NCBI RefSeq assembly: GCF_009755225.1
Contig: NZ_WQKZ01000006.1
Location: 124,001-188,000, forward strand
Origin: Hymenobacter ginkgonis
GTDB taxonomy: Bacteria; Bacteroidota; Bacteroidia; Cytophagales; Hymenobacteraceae
Length of the DNA: 64,000 nucleotides
Direction of reading: 5' to 3'
In this document: positions 1-9,098 of the stretch, piece after piece
How positions within the stretch are numbered: the first letter of the stretch is position 1
How the letters are laid out: every line of letters begins with the position of its first letter
Translations under genes and position numbers: made by a program
The notes under the pieces: generated by a model
Told to the model about the DNA's origin: nothing
The model's input: the letters and a program-made list of their open reading frames with translations, nothing else
Database searches by the model: none

Positions 1-1
1 G

Positions 2-535
2 CCGCCCGTGGCCACGCCCGCCCTGGTGGCGGCTGGTAAAGCCTCGGCTGCCCTAGCCAGTTTCGTCGCGGCTGGCCCGGCACCGCGCCTCATCCCTGCC
101 ACCGCCTACACCCATAAGCAGGAGCGCGCCGGCGAAAAGCTGACCCAGCTGCCTGGCCTGGGCCTCGGTGGCCAGGGCCTCACCCGGCTGCCCTACGACG
201 TGCCTTCTTTTGCCGCCCCCGACCTAACCCAGGCGCCCTACCTGGAGTACCGGGCCGACTTGCCGGCCGGCCCGCACACCATTGCCGTGCGCTGCCTGCC
301 CACCTTTGGGCTCTACGCCGGCCGGGGCCTGCACTACGCCATTTCGGTCAACCAAGGCCCGCCCCAGGTGGTGGATGTGAACGTGCCTGCCGATTCGAAA
401 CAGTGGAAAGAAAACGTGCTGCGCGGCTTCTCGCAGGGCCAGACCACCCACGAGGTTTCGGCCGCGGGGCCGGCTACCATTCGCGTGTATCTACTCGACC
501 CTGGGGTAGTGCTAAACCAGTTACAACTTGATTGA
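2..535 (+). CDS. GH115-like glycoside hydrolase, C-terminal fragment
   Basis: This reading frame is open at the left window edge, so only the last ~178 residues are visible. They form one beta-rich domain resembling the C-terminal accessory domain of GH115 alpha-glucuronidases: a stretch like PHTIAVRCLPTFGLYAGRG, then YAISVNQGPPQVVDV, a WKENVL segment and a final RVYLLDPGVVLNQLQLD. GH115 enzymes remove (4-O-methyl-)glucuronic acid from xylan or arabinogalactan. The catalytic barrel lies outside the window and cannot be checked. The stop codon TGA shares its last A with the ATG of the next gene, so the two are probably translationally coupled. Another large hydrolase with the same C-terminal module is the alternative. 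Confidence 0.62.
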   Translation, partial: PPVATPALVAAGKASAALASFVAAGPAPRLIPATAYTHKQERAGEKLTQLPGLGLGGQGLTRLPYDVPSFAAPDLTQAPYLEYRADLPAGPHTIAVRCLPTFGLYAGRGLHYAISVNQGPPQVVDVNVPADSKQWKENVLRGFSQGQTTHEVSAAGPATIRVYLLDPGVVLNQLQLD

Positions 536-3500
536 TGACGCTAAAAAGCACGTTGCTCTTGCTCCTGTGGGGGCTGCTGAGGGGGGTAGGGCAGGCGCAA
601 GTAGCGCCTACCCCTCCGCTCTGGCACAACCAGCCGCGCACGCTGCGCTACCATCCCGAGGGCCAGGATTTTGTCATTACCAACGGCGAACGGCGCTTCA
701 ACCGCGCCCTTTATGGCACCAATACCGCCTTCCGCGTCGAGGCCGGTGACCTACCCGAGTTTGCCCTCTACCTGCCCGGCATGGGCGGCAATCTAAAATT
801 TGGCCTGCTCGCGGGTGGCCAGAGCAAGTGGCTGCTAAAGGCGGAGCACATCACCGCCCGCTATCGCCCCGGCGCCATGCTCTACGACATCACCGACCCG
901 CTGCTGGGCGCTGGCCGGCTGCACCTCGAAGTGCTGGCCCTGGCCGACGCCGAAGGCGTGCTGGTGAGAGCGCAGTTCGATAATGTGCCCGCCAAAAAGG
1001 TGCAGCTGCTGTGGGTTTTCGGCGGGGCCACGGGCAAGAAGTTCAGCCGCGACGGCGACATCGGCGCCGACCCTGAATCGAGTTTTTACCTCAAGCCGGA
1101 GTATTGCCAAGGCAACGCGTTTGTGCTGAAAGACAACACCTTTCAGCTGACCTATGGGGTAGGGGAGCCGGCCAAAGCGCCTACCCCGCCGCCCGCGCCC
1201 AAGGTGCTGGTGGGGGTAGGGCCGCCCGCGGCCAAGCTCCGCCTGGCCGACGCCGCGCAGCAAGCGTCGCCGGAGGAGCTGCTGGCTTCTCAGGGCTCGG
1301 CCACGCCGGTGCTGGCCGGCGTGATGTCCGTGCGGGCCGGCGAGGCGCTGTACTTCCAGGTGCAGAAGCCAGGCGATGCTAAGCAGTTAACTTATAAAGA
1401 GTTGCCCGCTGCTTTTGCGCAAGCCGAAGCGGCGCGGACGGCGCTGGCCAGCCGCGTGCAAGTCAGCACCCCCGACGCGTATATCAACACGCTGGGCGGG
1501 GCGCTGGCGGTGGCGGCCGATGCCATTTGGGAGGCACCCTCGTACCTGCACGGCGCGGTGGCCTGGCGCATCCGGCTCAACGGCTGGCGCGGGCCCTACG
1601 CCGCCGACCCGCTGGGCTGGCACGACCGAGCCAGCCAGCACTTTCGGGCCTACGCCAAGTCGCAGCTCCTGAGCCCGGCCAGCGGCCCGGTGGTGCCCGA
1701 TACGGCGCTGCACGAGGCCCGGCAGCTTGAAAAGCTGGGCACGGCCATCTTCAGCAGCGGCTACATCAGCCGCAACCCCGGCGGCGATTTTCGGCCCCAC
1801 CACTACGACATGAACCTCGTGTACGTGGATGCCCTGCTGCGCCATCTGCGCTGGACCGGCGACCTGGCCGAGGCCCGCGAGCTGTGGCCTACCCTGCAAC
1901 GCCACCTGGCCTGGGAAAAGCGCAACTTCGACCCCGACGGCGATGGCCTCTACGACGCCTACGCCGCCATCTGGGCCAGTGACGCGCTCCAATACAGCGG
2001 CGGCGCTGTCACGCACACCTCGGCCTACAACTACTTCGCCAACCAGCTGGCCGCCGAGCTGGCCGCGCTGCTGCACGAAGACGCCGCGCCCTACCGCCAG
2101 GAGGCCGCCCGCATCCACGAGGCGATTAATAAGCGCCTCTGGCTGCCGGGCCAGGGCTGGTACGCGGAGTATCAGGATGCTTTGGGGTTGAAGCAGTTGC
2201 ACCCCGCCGCGGGCCTCTGGACCATTTACCACGCCCTCGATTCGGAGGTGCCCGATGCTTTGCAGGCCTACCAGGCCCTGCGCTACATCGATGCCGAGCT
2301 GCCGCACATTCCGGTGCGGGCGGCGGGCCTGCCCGACGCCGGCTACTACCTGCTTTCGACCACCAACTGGCAACCCTACGACTGGTCGCTCAACAACGTG
2401 GTGATGGCCGAAAACCTGCACGCCACCCTCGCCTACTGGCAGGCCGGGCGCCGCGAAGCGGCTTTTCTGCTTTGGAAAAGCGCCCTGCTCGAAAGCATGT
2501 ACCTGGGCGCCAGCCCCGGCAATTTCCAGCAAATCTCCTTTTACGACGCCAACCGCGGCGAACTGTACCGCGACTTTGCCGACCCCATCGGGGTAGCCGC
2601 CCGCTCGCTGGTCGAGGGCTTGTTCGGCATTCAGCCCGATGCCCTGCACGACACGTTGCGGGTGCGCCCCGGCCTACCCGCCGCCTGGGATTCGGCCCGG
2701 CTTAAGGTGCCCGATGTATCGTTTCAGTTTCGGCGGCAGGGCCAGCGCGAGGTGTACACCATCGTGCCGAGCTTTGCCAAAGCGCTGGCTCTGAAGCTGC
2801 AAGTGCCCGCCCTGGCCGACCACATCCAGTCGGTGACGGTGAACGGCCAGCCGGTTGCCTGGCACAACTTAGCCGGGGCGGTGGGCCAGCCAACTATCGA
2901 AGTCACGAGTGCCCCGGCGGCCCGCTACGTGGTGGCCATTCAGTGGCAAGGGCCGGCTATCAGCCCGGCGCGGCCCGCGCCCACGGTGGCGCCCGGTGGC
3001 CGCTTCGCGGCGCAGTTTGCCCCGGCCAGGGTAGGGCCGGTGCGCGACCCGCAGCAGGCCTTGCGCCAGGTGCAAACCCCAGCCACCGGCACCGAACTCA
3101 CGGCCCAGGTAGCCGGGCAACCCGGTAGCCGCACCGCTTTCGTGCAGCTTCAGCAAGGAGATTTCCAGTGGTGGGAGCCACTGCCCCTAACGGTGCAAAG
3201 CCCGCTCGCCGCCGCGCCCATCGCTACCCCGGCTAAGTCCGCCAAGTGGGAAACCGTGGACCTCGCGCCCTACTACAACGACCAGGTAACGCGTATTTTT
3301 CAGAACCGCTACCTGAGCCCGCGCGCCACTACGGCCACGCTGGAGCTGCCCACCCAGGGCATCGGCAACTGGTGCTACCCCCTCACCCAAGCCAACATCG
3401 ACGACAGCGGTCTGCGCCGGTTGGCGGGCACTAAAAACGAGATTCAACTGCCTACGGGGATGCCCTTTCGGACGCCCAGCGCGGCCGGAAGTAGGAATAT

Positions 3501-3969
3501 TCTGTTCGTGTCGCAGTGGGATAACTACCCGCGCCAAGCCACGGTGCCCCTGCGCGGGCAGGCCGCCCGCGCCGTGCTGCTGCTGGCCGGCAGCACCAGC
3601 GCCATGCAAAGCCAGTTTGCCAACGGCGAAGTGACCGTGGCCTACACCGATGGCAGCACCGCCACCCTACCCCTGCGCAACCCCGACAACTGGTGGCCCA
3701 TCGAGCAAGACTACCAGGACGATGGCTTTGCCTTCCGCACCAACGCCCCCAAGCCCTACCGGGTGCACCTCAAAACGGGCCTCATCACCCGCGATTTTGC
3801 TAAGTATACCAGCCTCAAGGGCTACAGCACCCGCGCCATCGACGGTGGCGCGGCCACCGTGCTGGAACTACCCCTCGACCCGAAAAAGAAGCTCAAAAGC
3901 CTCACTATGCACGCGTTGGCTAATGATGTAGTAATCGGCCTAATGAGCGTGACGCTGGGCCGCCAGTAG
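535..3969 (+). CDS. DUF4450-type secreted (alpha/alpha)6 glycosidase-like protein
   Basis: Large secreted protein of about 1,144 residues. The ATG at 535 overlaps the upstream stop by one base and opens a signal peptide (TLKSTLLLLLWGLLRG ending near AQA). The N-terminal region (FVITNGERRFNRALYGTNTAFRVEAGDLPEF) has the look of DUF4450. The middle (~residues 310-730) resembles a six-hairpin glycosidase barrel, with segments such as WRIRLNGWRGPYAADPLGWHDR, HYDMNLVYVDALLRHLRWTGD and FDPDGDGLYDAYAAIWASD. The C-terminal ~350 residues look like beta-sandwich domains. Proteins of this kind occur in Bacteroidota pectin loci, but I do not know a defined activity. Given the RG lyase-like, GH2 and CE8 neighbours, a role in trimming rhamnogalacturonan or arabinogalactan oligosaccharides is inferred. 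Confidence 0.7.
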   Translation: MTLKSTLLLLLWGLLRGVGQAQVAPTPPLWHNQPRTLRYHPEGQDFVITNGERRFNRALYGTNTAFRVEAGDLPEFALYLPGMGGNLKFGLLAGGQSKWLLKAEHITARYRPGAMLYDITDPLLGAGRLHLEVLALADAEGVLVRAQFDNVPAKKVQLLWVFGGATGKKFSRDGDIGADPESSFYLKPEYCQGNAFVLKDNTFQLTYGVGEPAKAPTPPPAPKVLVGVGPPAAKLRLADAAQQASPEELLASQGSATPVLAGVMSVRAGEALYFQVQKPGDAKQLTYKELPAAFAQAEAARTALASRVQVSTPDAYINTLGGALAVAADAIWEAPSYLHGAVAWRIRLNGWRGPYAADPLGWHDRASQHFRAYAKSQLLSPASGPVVPDTALHEARQLEKLGTAIFSSGYISRNPGGDFRPHHYDMNLVYVDALLRHLRWTGDLAEARELWPTLQRHLAWEKRNFDPDGDGLYDAYAAIWASDALQYSGGAVTHTSAYNYFANQLAAELAALLHEDAAPYRQEAARIHEAINKRLWLPGQGWYAEYQDALGLKQLHPAAGLWTIYHALDSEVPDALQAYQALRYIDAELPHIPVRAAGLPDAGYYLLSTTNWQPYDWSLNNVVMAENLHATLAYWQAGRREAAFLLWKSALLESMYLGASPGNFQQISFYDANRGELYRDFADPIGVAARSLVEGLFGIQPDALHDTLRVRPGLPAAWDSARLKVPDVSFQFRRQGQREVYTIVPSFAKALALKLQVPALADHIQSVTVNGQPVAWHNLAGAVGQPTIEVTSAPAARYVVAIQWQGPAISPARPAPTVAPGGRFAAQFAPARVGPVRDPQQALRQVQTPATGTELTAQVAGQPGSRTAFVQLQQGDFQWWEPLPLTVQSPLAAAPIATPAKSAKWETVDLAPYYNDQVTRIFQNRYLSPRATTATLELPTQGIGNWCYPLTQANIDDSGLRRLAGTKNEIQLPTGMPFRTPSAAGSRNILFVSQWDNYPRQATVPLRGQAARAVLLLAGSTSAMQSQFANGEVTVAYTDGSTATLPLRNPDNWWPIEQDYQDDGFAFRTNAPKPYRVHLKTGLITRDFAKYTSLKGYSTRAIDGGAATVLELPLDPKKKLKSLTMHALANDVVIGLMSVTLGRQ

Positions 3970-3994
3970 CGGCCGCGCTACAGCGCCGCTGTGG

Positions 3995-5752
3995 CTAGTA
4001 GTGCGTGTGGTTTACCACGGTGCGTTGCAGATACTCCGGGTTTTTCTTCAGGTCTACCCCCCTCGATTGGGCTTGGCGGCTGCCGTACACGCGCAGCCAG
4101 CCGGGGCTAAGGGTGATGACCTGCTCGGCCCCGGTACCTTCAAAATCAAATAGGTGAAACACCGGATCGGGGAAGTACAGCTCGCCGGTACCGGCATCGT
4201 TGAGCCGAAACTTGTACCAGAACAAGTCGGTAGTGCGGCCGTCGCCGCGCCAGTTGCCGCGCACAAAATCGGGGTTGCCGTTGAGCGGGGTGCCGGGCCA
4301 TTTCTTCACGCGGCGGCCTTGGCTGTCAAACCAATAGAGCTGGCTCGAAAGGTAGGGCTCGCCGGCTTCGCGGTTGCCGTAGGTGCGGCCGCCCACCACT
4401 ACTTGCGGCCCCGGCACGGCACGCAAAAAGTCGCCCACCTGAATTTGCTGGCTGTGCTCGGCGGTGACCTGCCAAATGGTTTTGCCCGTGAACGCCTGGC
4501 GCACGAAGACGCCGGTTTCGCTGTTGGCCGTCACGATGTCGAGGTGCCCGTCGTGGTTCACATCCGCAAATTTGTAGCTGTCGGCGTGGTCGTGGTTGTC
4601 GGGCAGCAGGTCGAAGCGGTTCCAGATTTCCTTCCCCTTGGCGTCGAGCAGCAGCGAGCCCACCAGCACCTCATCCACACCATCTTGGTCGAGGTCAACG
4701 GGGTAGACGTAGTGGCCGAGGCTGTCCTTTTTGCGCGGTTCGGTGTGCGTCCAGAGCGGTTTTAGCTGGGCATCGTAGGCTGAAACCGAAATGGTGCCGC
4801 CCATATCGGTGAGCACCACCAGGTCGTTGGGGGCGCCGCCGGGGTGCAGCCGGCCCACCGCCAGCCGGAAGTTGTTGTAGTCGTGGGGTAGTGGGCGGGT
4901 AGGCCAGGGCACCTCGCGGCGGATGCGGCCCGTGCGGCCGTCGGCCAGCACCAGCCACTCGCGGCCGTCGTGGAAGCGCCAGTGCGCCAGCTCGGCCCGG
5001 CGGTCGTGGTCAAAATCCCACACCACGCCGGGCGCCTCAAATTCGGAGCGCTCTTTTACGTACTCACTAGGAGCCTGGTACTGCCACAGCGCACGGCCGC
5101 TGTTGTCGAATACGTGCACCGAAAAATCGGGGCTTAGCACGGCAAAATCAGTCTTGCCGTCGCCGGTCACATCGCCAAACTTCACGGCGTTGGAAGCCGG
5201 AATAGGGTACTCGTGCAGCAGCTGCACATCGGCGGCTAGCTGCTGGGGCCGCACGTCGGCTTCCGCCAGCTGCGGGTTTTGGCTGAGCACCAGCACGTCA
5301 AACGCCCCGCCCAGCTCGACGCGGGTAATCTTGATATCGGCCGGGCCGGCGGGCAGCGCGAAGGTGCCGCCCGGCTGCCAGCTCAGCGGCCCCTGGCCAA
5401 AAGCGGTAGCCGTTAGCTGGTCGTTCACGGCCACCCGAAACGACGTTTTGGGGCCGCCCTGGCTGCGCACGTAGAGGTAGTAGGTGCCCGCGGCCGGCAC
5501 CTGCACCTGGGTGAGCAAGTTGGTTTTCGACTTGAGCACCAGCGCCGTATTGTTGAACAGCCACGGCGCCTTCAGCTCGCCGGCAGTGGCGATAATGTCG
5601 CCCTTCGGCAGCTCCTCCAAAAAATCCGAAGCCGGCACGATGACGGTGTTAGGCAGGGGGGTAGGGCCACTCGCCTGGGCGTGGGCCAAGCTGCCTAAGC
5701 CTGCGCTAAGTAGCAGCAGTGTTGCGCCAATGCTGCGCAAAAAGTAGCTCAT
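3995..5752 (-). CDS. Secreted beta-propeller protein, PL11-like rhamnogalacturonan lyase candidate
   Basis: A 585-residue protein with a clear signal peptide (SYFLRSIGATLLLLSAGLGSLAHAQA). Residues ~40-160 form a beta-sandwich module. From ~180 onward there are FG-GAP/VCBS-type blades with calcium-loop motifs: DVTGDGKTDF, DFDHDRRAEL, DLDQDGVDEVLVG and DVNHDGHLDIV. The order of an NHDHADSYKF segment, an SETGVF segment, TGKTIWQ, then H-x-QQIQVGDF and a C-terminal GTGAEQVITLSPGWLRVYG blade recalls PL11 rhamnogalacturonan lyases (YesW/YesX). Those enzymes cut the RG-I backbone by calcium-dependent beta-elimination. Assignment to PL11 is by pattern and could be wrong; a non-catalytic FG-GAP protein is the alternative. 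It converges with the DUF4450 gene across only 25 bp. Confidence 0.6.
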   Translation of the reverse strand: MSYFLRSIGATLLLLSAGLGSLAHAQASGPTPLPNTVIVPASDFLEELPKGDIIATAGELKAPWLFNNTALVLKSKTNLLTQVQVPAAGTYYLYVRSQGGPKTSFRVAVNDQLTATAFGQGPLSWQPGGTFALPAGPADIKITRVELGGAFDVLVLSQNPQLAEADVRPQQLAADVQLLHEYPIPASNAVKFGDVTGDGKTDFAVLSPDFSVHVFDNSGRALWQYQAPSEYVKERSEFEAPGVVWDFDHDRRAELAHWRFHDGREWLVLADGRTGRIRREVPWPTRPLPHDYNNFRLAVGRLHPGGAPNDLVVLTDMGGTISVSAYDAQLKPLWTHTEPRKKDSLGHYVYPVDLDQDGVDEVLVGSLLLDAKGKEIWNRFDLLPDNHDHADSYKFADVNHDGHLDIVTANSETGVFVRQAFTGKTIWQVTAEHSQQIQVGDFLRAVPGPQVVVGGRTYGNREAGEPYLSSQLYWFDSQGRRVKKWPGTPLNGNPDFVRGNWRGDGRTTDLFWYKFRLNDAGTGELYFPDPVFHLFDFEGTGAEQVITLSPGWLRVYGSRQAQSRGVDLKKNPEYLQRTVVNHTHY

Positions 5753-5783
5753 AGCCAGAATAATTTACATAAATGAAATGCTC

Positions 5784-5875
5784 AGAACGTCCTGCTGAAA
5801 GTAGGGAAACATCGCTACCACATCGCGCTTGGGTAATGCGAGCGAGCTGCTTCCCTGCGTTCAGTAGGACGTTCT
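5784..5875. repeat. Intergenic palindrome, AACGTCCTGCTGA family
   Basis: The outer 15 nt AGAACGTCCTGCTGA is answered by TCAGTAGGACGTTCT with one mismatch. The pairing continues inward through GGGAA/TTCCC and ATCGCT/AGCGAG segments to ~33 nt arms. It lies upstream of the PL11-like gene and downstream of the GH2 gene, both on the minus strand, so it could terminate the GH2 transcript. It belongs to a family seen many times in the window. Confidence 0.75.
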
Positions 5876-5917
5876 TTTTAGGCGTAATAATCAGGTTTTA
5901 CTCACTGCTCTACCCCC

Positions 5918-8827
5918 CTAAAACAGGTCATTCTTGGCCGGCACGGTGTAGGGCTGGGGCTTGCCGGTCGTCTTCGGGATGCCGAAGAAGAAATACAGTG
6001 TGCGCCGGGTGGGGCCGCCGAGGTGGTTAACTTCGCTGAGCGGGCCCAGGTTTTTGGTGTTGTTGTCGAGGTTGAGAGCCAGCTTGGTGCCGATGGGCGG
6101 AATAGCATCCAGAAACGAAAAATTGCCTGGCGGCAGCGCCGGCGCGGGTACCACGCCCGACAGCCCGTAGAAATCGAACAGCCGCACGAACAGGCCTTTG
6201 TCAGGGGTAGCAACTAGAAATTTGCCTTCTACGGTGTTCATTTCGAGCCAGGCCACGTCGGCAAAATAACCTTTAAACTCGGGGTAGAGCCAGGGCGCAG
6301 CACCGGTTTGGGTGTTATTGTATGCATTTTCCCAGACGTTGGTGGTGGGGCCGGCCAGGCGGTTTTTCCACACGCGGTAGGGGCCTTTGCCCAGCCACTT
6401 GGCGCCGAGCACGTAGTTCTCGGGGTAGGTAAACGTCAAGCCCGCGGCGGGGTAGTCGCCCTTGGGCAAGTCGTAGGTGTAGTCGAGGCGCAGCCAGCCG
6501 TCGGGGCCCATCGTCCAGCGCACGGTGGTGAGGGCGCCCTGGTAGCGCACCTCCACCACTTCGGCGCCGGCCTCGGGGTGGTGCGCCAGGCCGGCGAAAG
6601 TGGCCGCGCCGCCCACCAGCACCGGGCCGTTGGCGAAGCTGAGCTTGTCGCCGTTGTTGCCTTTTACCTTGCCCAGCTGGCCCGTCAATTTGCTGAAGCT
6701 GACCGCGATGCCGCCGGCTTGCAGCGTGAGGAGGCTATCGGTCTCGGTTACGGCAACGGGGGGTAGGGGCGGGGGGGCGGTGGCCGTTGGTAGTGGCTTG
6801 GCGCTGGCGAGGGGGGTAGGCAGGATGTCGCGCAGCAAGCTAGTATTGGCGCCCGTTTGCCAGGTCCACTGGTACACCAGGTTCTTCTGCGGGTCGAAGG
6901 CTGAGAGTAGAATGGCGTCGTAGGTCTGCCAGTCTTTGGGCAGCTTGAGGTCGAGCTGGCCGGTGGCCAGTGGCGCTACGCTGGGGCTAGCAATGCGGCT
7001 CTTTTTCAGGGTAGTATAGCCGGCGAAAGCTTCGCCAGGCTGGCGGTATTTCACCAGCTCCCACTGAAAAAAGCACTGGTTGAGGTTGGTGAAATGGTAG
7101 CGGTTTTCGACCGCCACGCGGCCGTTGAACTTGGCGGGCAGCTCCTTGAGGGCAATGTGTACCGGCGAGAAAATCTCCCGAATAGCAAAAAAGCTACCCT
7201 CCTTTTCGCGGTGCGGCCCGAGCACGCCGTCGGGCGCGTTCACGCCGTTCACGTCGATGATGTTGCGCTGGTCGGTGCGCACGATGCCCTCGTCTACCAA
7301 GGCCCAGAGGAAGCCGCCGCCCGAGCGCGGGGCGTGCCAGTGCAAATCCCAGAAGTCGGCTAGGGCCGCCCCGCCCCCGCCATCGTCCTGCGAGTGCAGA
7401 AACTCGGTGGGCATGTAAATGAGCGAATCGGCGAGTATCTGCTTGGTGCTGTAGTAGTTCTCGTAGTGGTTGCAGTCGATGCCGCTGTGCGCATTGCCCG
7501 GCCGGTGGTGCGGGTGAAGGACGGGCCGGTTCGACAAATCGTACTTCGCAAACTCGGCGTCGAGCTCCTTATTCGTGCCGCCCTCGTTGCCGTTGTCCCA
7601 AAAAATGATGCTCGGGTGGTTCACGTCTTTGCGCACCATTTCGCGCACGATGGGCCGGCCGGCCTTGGTGCTGTAGGCCTTCTGCCAGCCGGCCAGCTCG
7701 TCGAGCACGTACAGCCCCAGCGAGTCGCAGAGGTGCAGAAACTCGGCGTCGGGTGGGTAGTGCGACATGCGTACCGCGTTCATATTCATCTCCTTAATGA
7801 GCTTCACGTCCATCAAGTGAATCGAGTCATTGAGGGTGCGGCCGGTTTCGGGCCACCAGCTGTGGCGGTTGGTGCCCTTCATTTTTACCTGCGTGCCGTT
7901 CACGAAAATGCCCTGGCCCCGCCGCACCTCAATGGTGCGAAAGCCGAAGGTTTCGGTGGTTTGGTAAAGCGGCTGGCCGGCGGCTTGCAGCACGAAGCGG
8001 GCGCGGTAGAGGTGGGGCGTTTCGGCGGTCCAGGTCAGGGGCTTGGCTACTTGGGTGCGCAGCTGCACCACGGTATCGGTGGCAGTGGCGCGGCCGGTAG
8101 CGGTGCCCACCACCTTGCCCGCAGCGTCGAGGATATCGGCCCGCACGTCGGTGGCCTGGCTTAGGCCGCGCAAACCCACGTTCACGGCAAACGAGCCGTC
8201 GGCACGGGCATTAATGGCAGTGTAGGGGACGAATTGGCGGGGGTAGGCTTCGAGGTAAACCGGTCGGAAAATGCCGCCGAATATCCAATAATCGGCCAGG
8301 CGCTCGGCGTTATTTACCGAGGCGTCGGCCGACATTTTGCTTACCGTTACTTCGAGCTGGTTGGGCTGGCCGGCTTTCAGCAGCGGGCTGATATCGTACT
8401 TAAATCGGTAGAACGCGCCTTGGTGAATGGGTCCGGCCAACTGGCCGTTGACGCGCACTTCGGCGTCGGTCATGGCGCCTTCAAACACGATATAAACCGC
8501 TTTTTGCTGCCAGTCGGCGGGCACCGAAAACGTGCGTTTGTACTTGCCCTGCTCATCGGCAAAGCGGAAATTCTTGCCGTAAGTCTTGTAGTCGCGGCCG
8601 TAGTTGTACGAGCCAAACCCCTGCTGCTCCCAGCACGAAGGCACTTGAATAGTAGTCCAGTAGCCGCTTTTGCGCCCGCCGGTGCAATAAAAATCCCAGG
8701 GTACGGTGTGGGTATTGTCGCGGCCCGAGAGGTATTGCACCTGCTTCTGCGGGGCGGTGGGCTGGGCCAGGGCGGGCAGCACCAATAGAAGCAAACCGAG
8801 TAGGTAAGCGGCGAAGGCTGGAGGCAT
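5918..8827 (-). CDS. Secreted GH2 beta-galactosidase-like enzyme
   Basis: A 969-residue glycoside hydrolase family 2 protein with a signal peptide (PPAFAAYLLGLLLLVLPALAQP). Domain order is a jelly-roll sugar-binding domain (~80-200, with NGQLAGPIHQGAFYRFKYDIS), an Ig-like domain (~200-310), a TIM barrel from ~315 (KGTNRHSWWPETGR, NAVRMSHYPPDAEFLHLCDSLGLYVLDE), then C-terminal beta domains. The acid/base is E415 in GNEGG and the likely nucleophile is E475 in PTEFLH. Bacteroidota GH2 enzymes of this type remove beta-galactose or related sugars in RG-I and galactan utilisation loci. Substrate is inferred from the pectin neighbours. The gene is divergent from the CE8 gene across ~270 bp in which I see no other feature. 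Confidence 0.85.
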   Translation of the reverse strand: MPPAFAAYLLGLLLLVLPALAQPTAPQKQVQYLSGRDNTHTVPWDFYCTGGRKSGYWTTIQVPSCWEQQGFGSYNYGRDYKTYGKNFRFADEQGKYKRTFSVPADWQQKAVYIVFEGAMTDAEVRVNGQLAGPIHQGAFYRFKYDISPLLKAGQPNQLEVTVSKMSADASVNNAERLADYWIFGGIFRPVYLEAYPRQFVPYTAINARADGSFAVNVGLRGLSQATDVRADILDAAGKVVGTATGRATATDTVVQLRTQVAKPLTWTAETPHLYRARFVLQAAGQPLYQTTETFGFRTIEVRRGQGIFVNGTQVKMKGTNRHSWWPETGRTLNDSIHLMDVKLIKEMNMNAVRMSHYPPDAEFLHLCDSLGLYVLDELAGWQKAYSTKAGRPIVREMVRKDVNHPSIIFWDNGNEGGTNKELDAEFAKYDLSNRPVLHPHHRPGNAHSGIDCNHYENYYSTKQILADSLIYMPTEFLHSQDDGGGGAALADFWDLHWHAPRSGGGFLWALVDEGIVRTDQRNIIDVNGVNAPDGVLGPHREKEGSFFAIREIFSPVHIALKELPAKFNGRVAVENRYHFTNLNQCFFQWELVKYRQPGEAFAGYTTLKKSRIASPSVAPLATGQLDLKLPKDWQTYDAILLSAFDPQKNLVYQWTWQTGANTSLLRDILPTPLASAKPLPTATAPPPLPPVAVTETDSLLTLQAGGIAVSFSKLTGQLGKVKGNNGDKLSFANGPVLVGGAATFAGLAHHPEAGAEVVEVRYQGALTTVRWTMGPDGWLRLDYTYDLPKGDYPAAGLTFTYPENYVLGAKWLGKGPYRVWKNRLAGPTTNVWENAYNNTQTGAAPWLYPEFKGYFADVAWLEMNTVEGKFLVATPDKGLFVRLFDFYGLSGVVPAPALPPGNFSFLDAIPPIGTKLALNLDNNTKNLGPLSEVNHLGGPTRRTLYFFFGIPKTTGKPQPYTVPAKNDLF

Positions 8828-9098
8828 AGGGTGGGGGTAGGCGAAGCGGCAAGTGAGGCAATTAGCGCCTCAATCTTAGGAGCCAGCGCCGGGCGCGGCG
8901 CCCTGTAGTGTCCTGCCTGGGGGGTAGGGCCCACCGCAGAAGGCGAACCCACCTAGTACCCCCTAAACCGCCCGAGCACGGCCTCAACTACGCTCACTGC
9001 TTTGGCAACGATTGCATAAATAAAGGCCGAAGACTGGCTTTTTCTGGCGGTCAGGCTGGGTAATATTGACGTCTATTCCCACTCGCTTTTTCTTCGTG

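Noticed and set aside
1387-2649. 420-codon open frame on the minus strand inside the DUF4450 gene
   Set aside because: It is antisense to a well-supported gene; its translation is Gly/Val/Ala/Arg-rich without motifs, the usual product of high-GC third positions.
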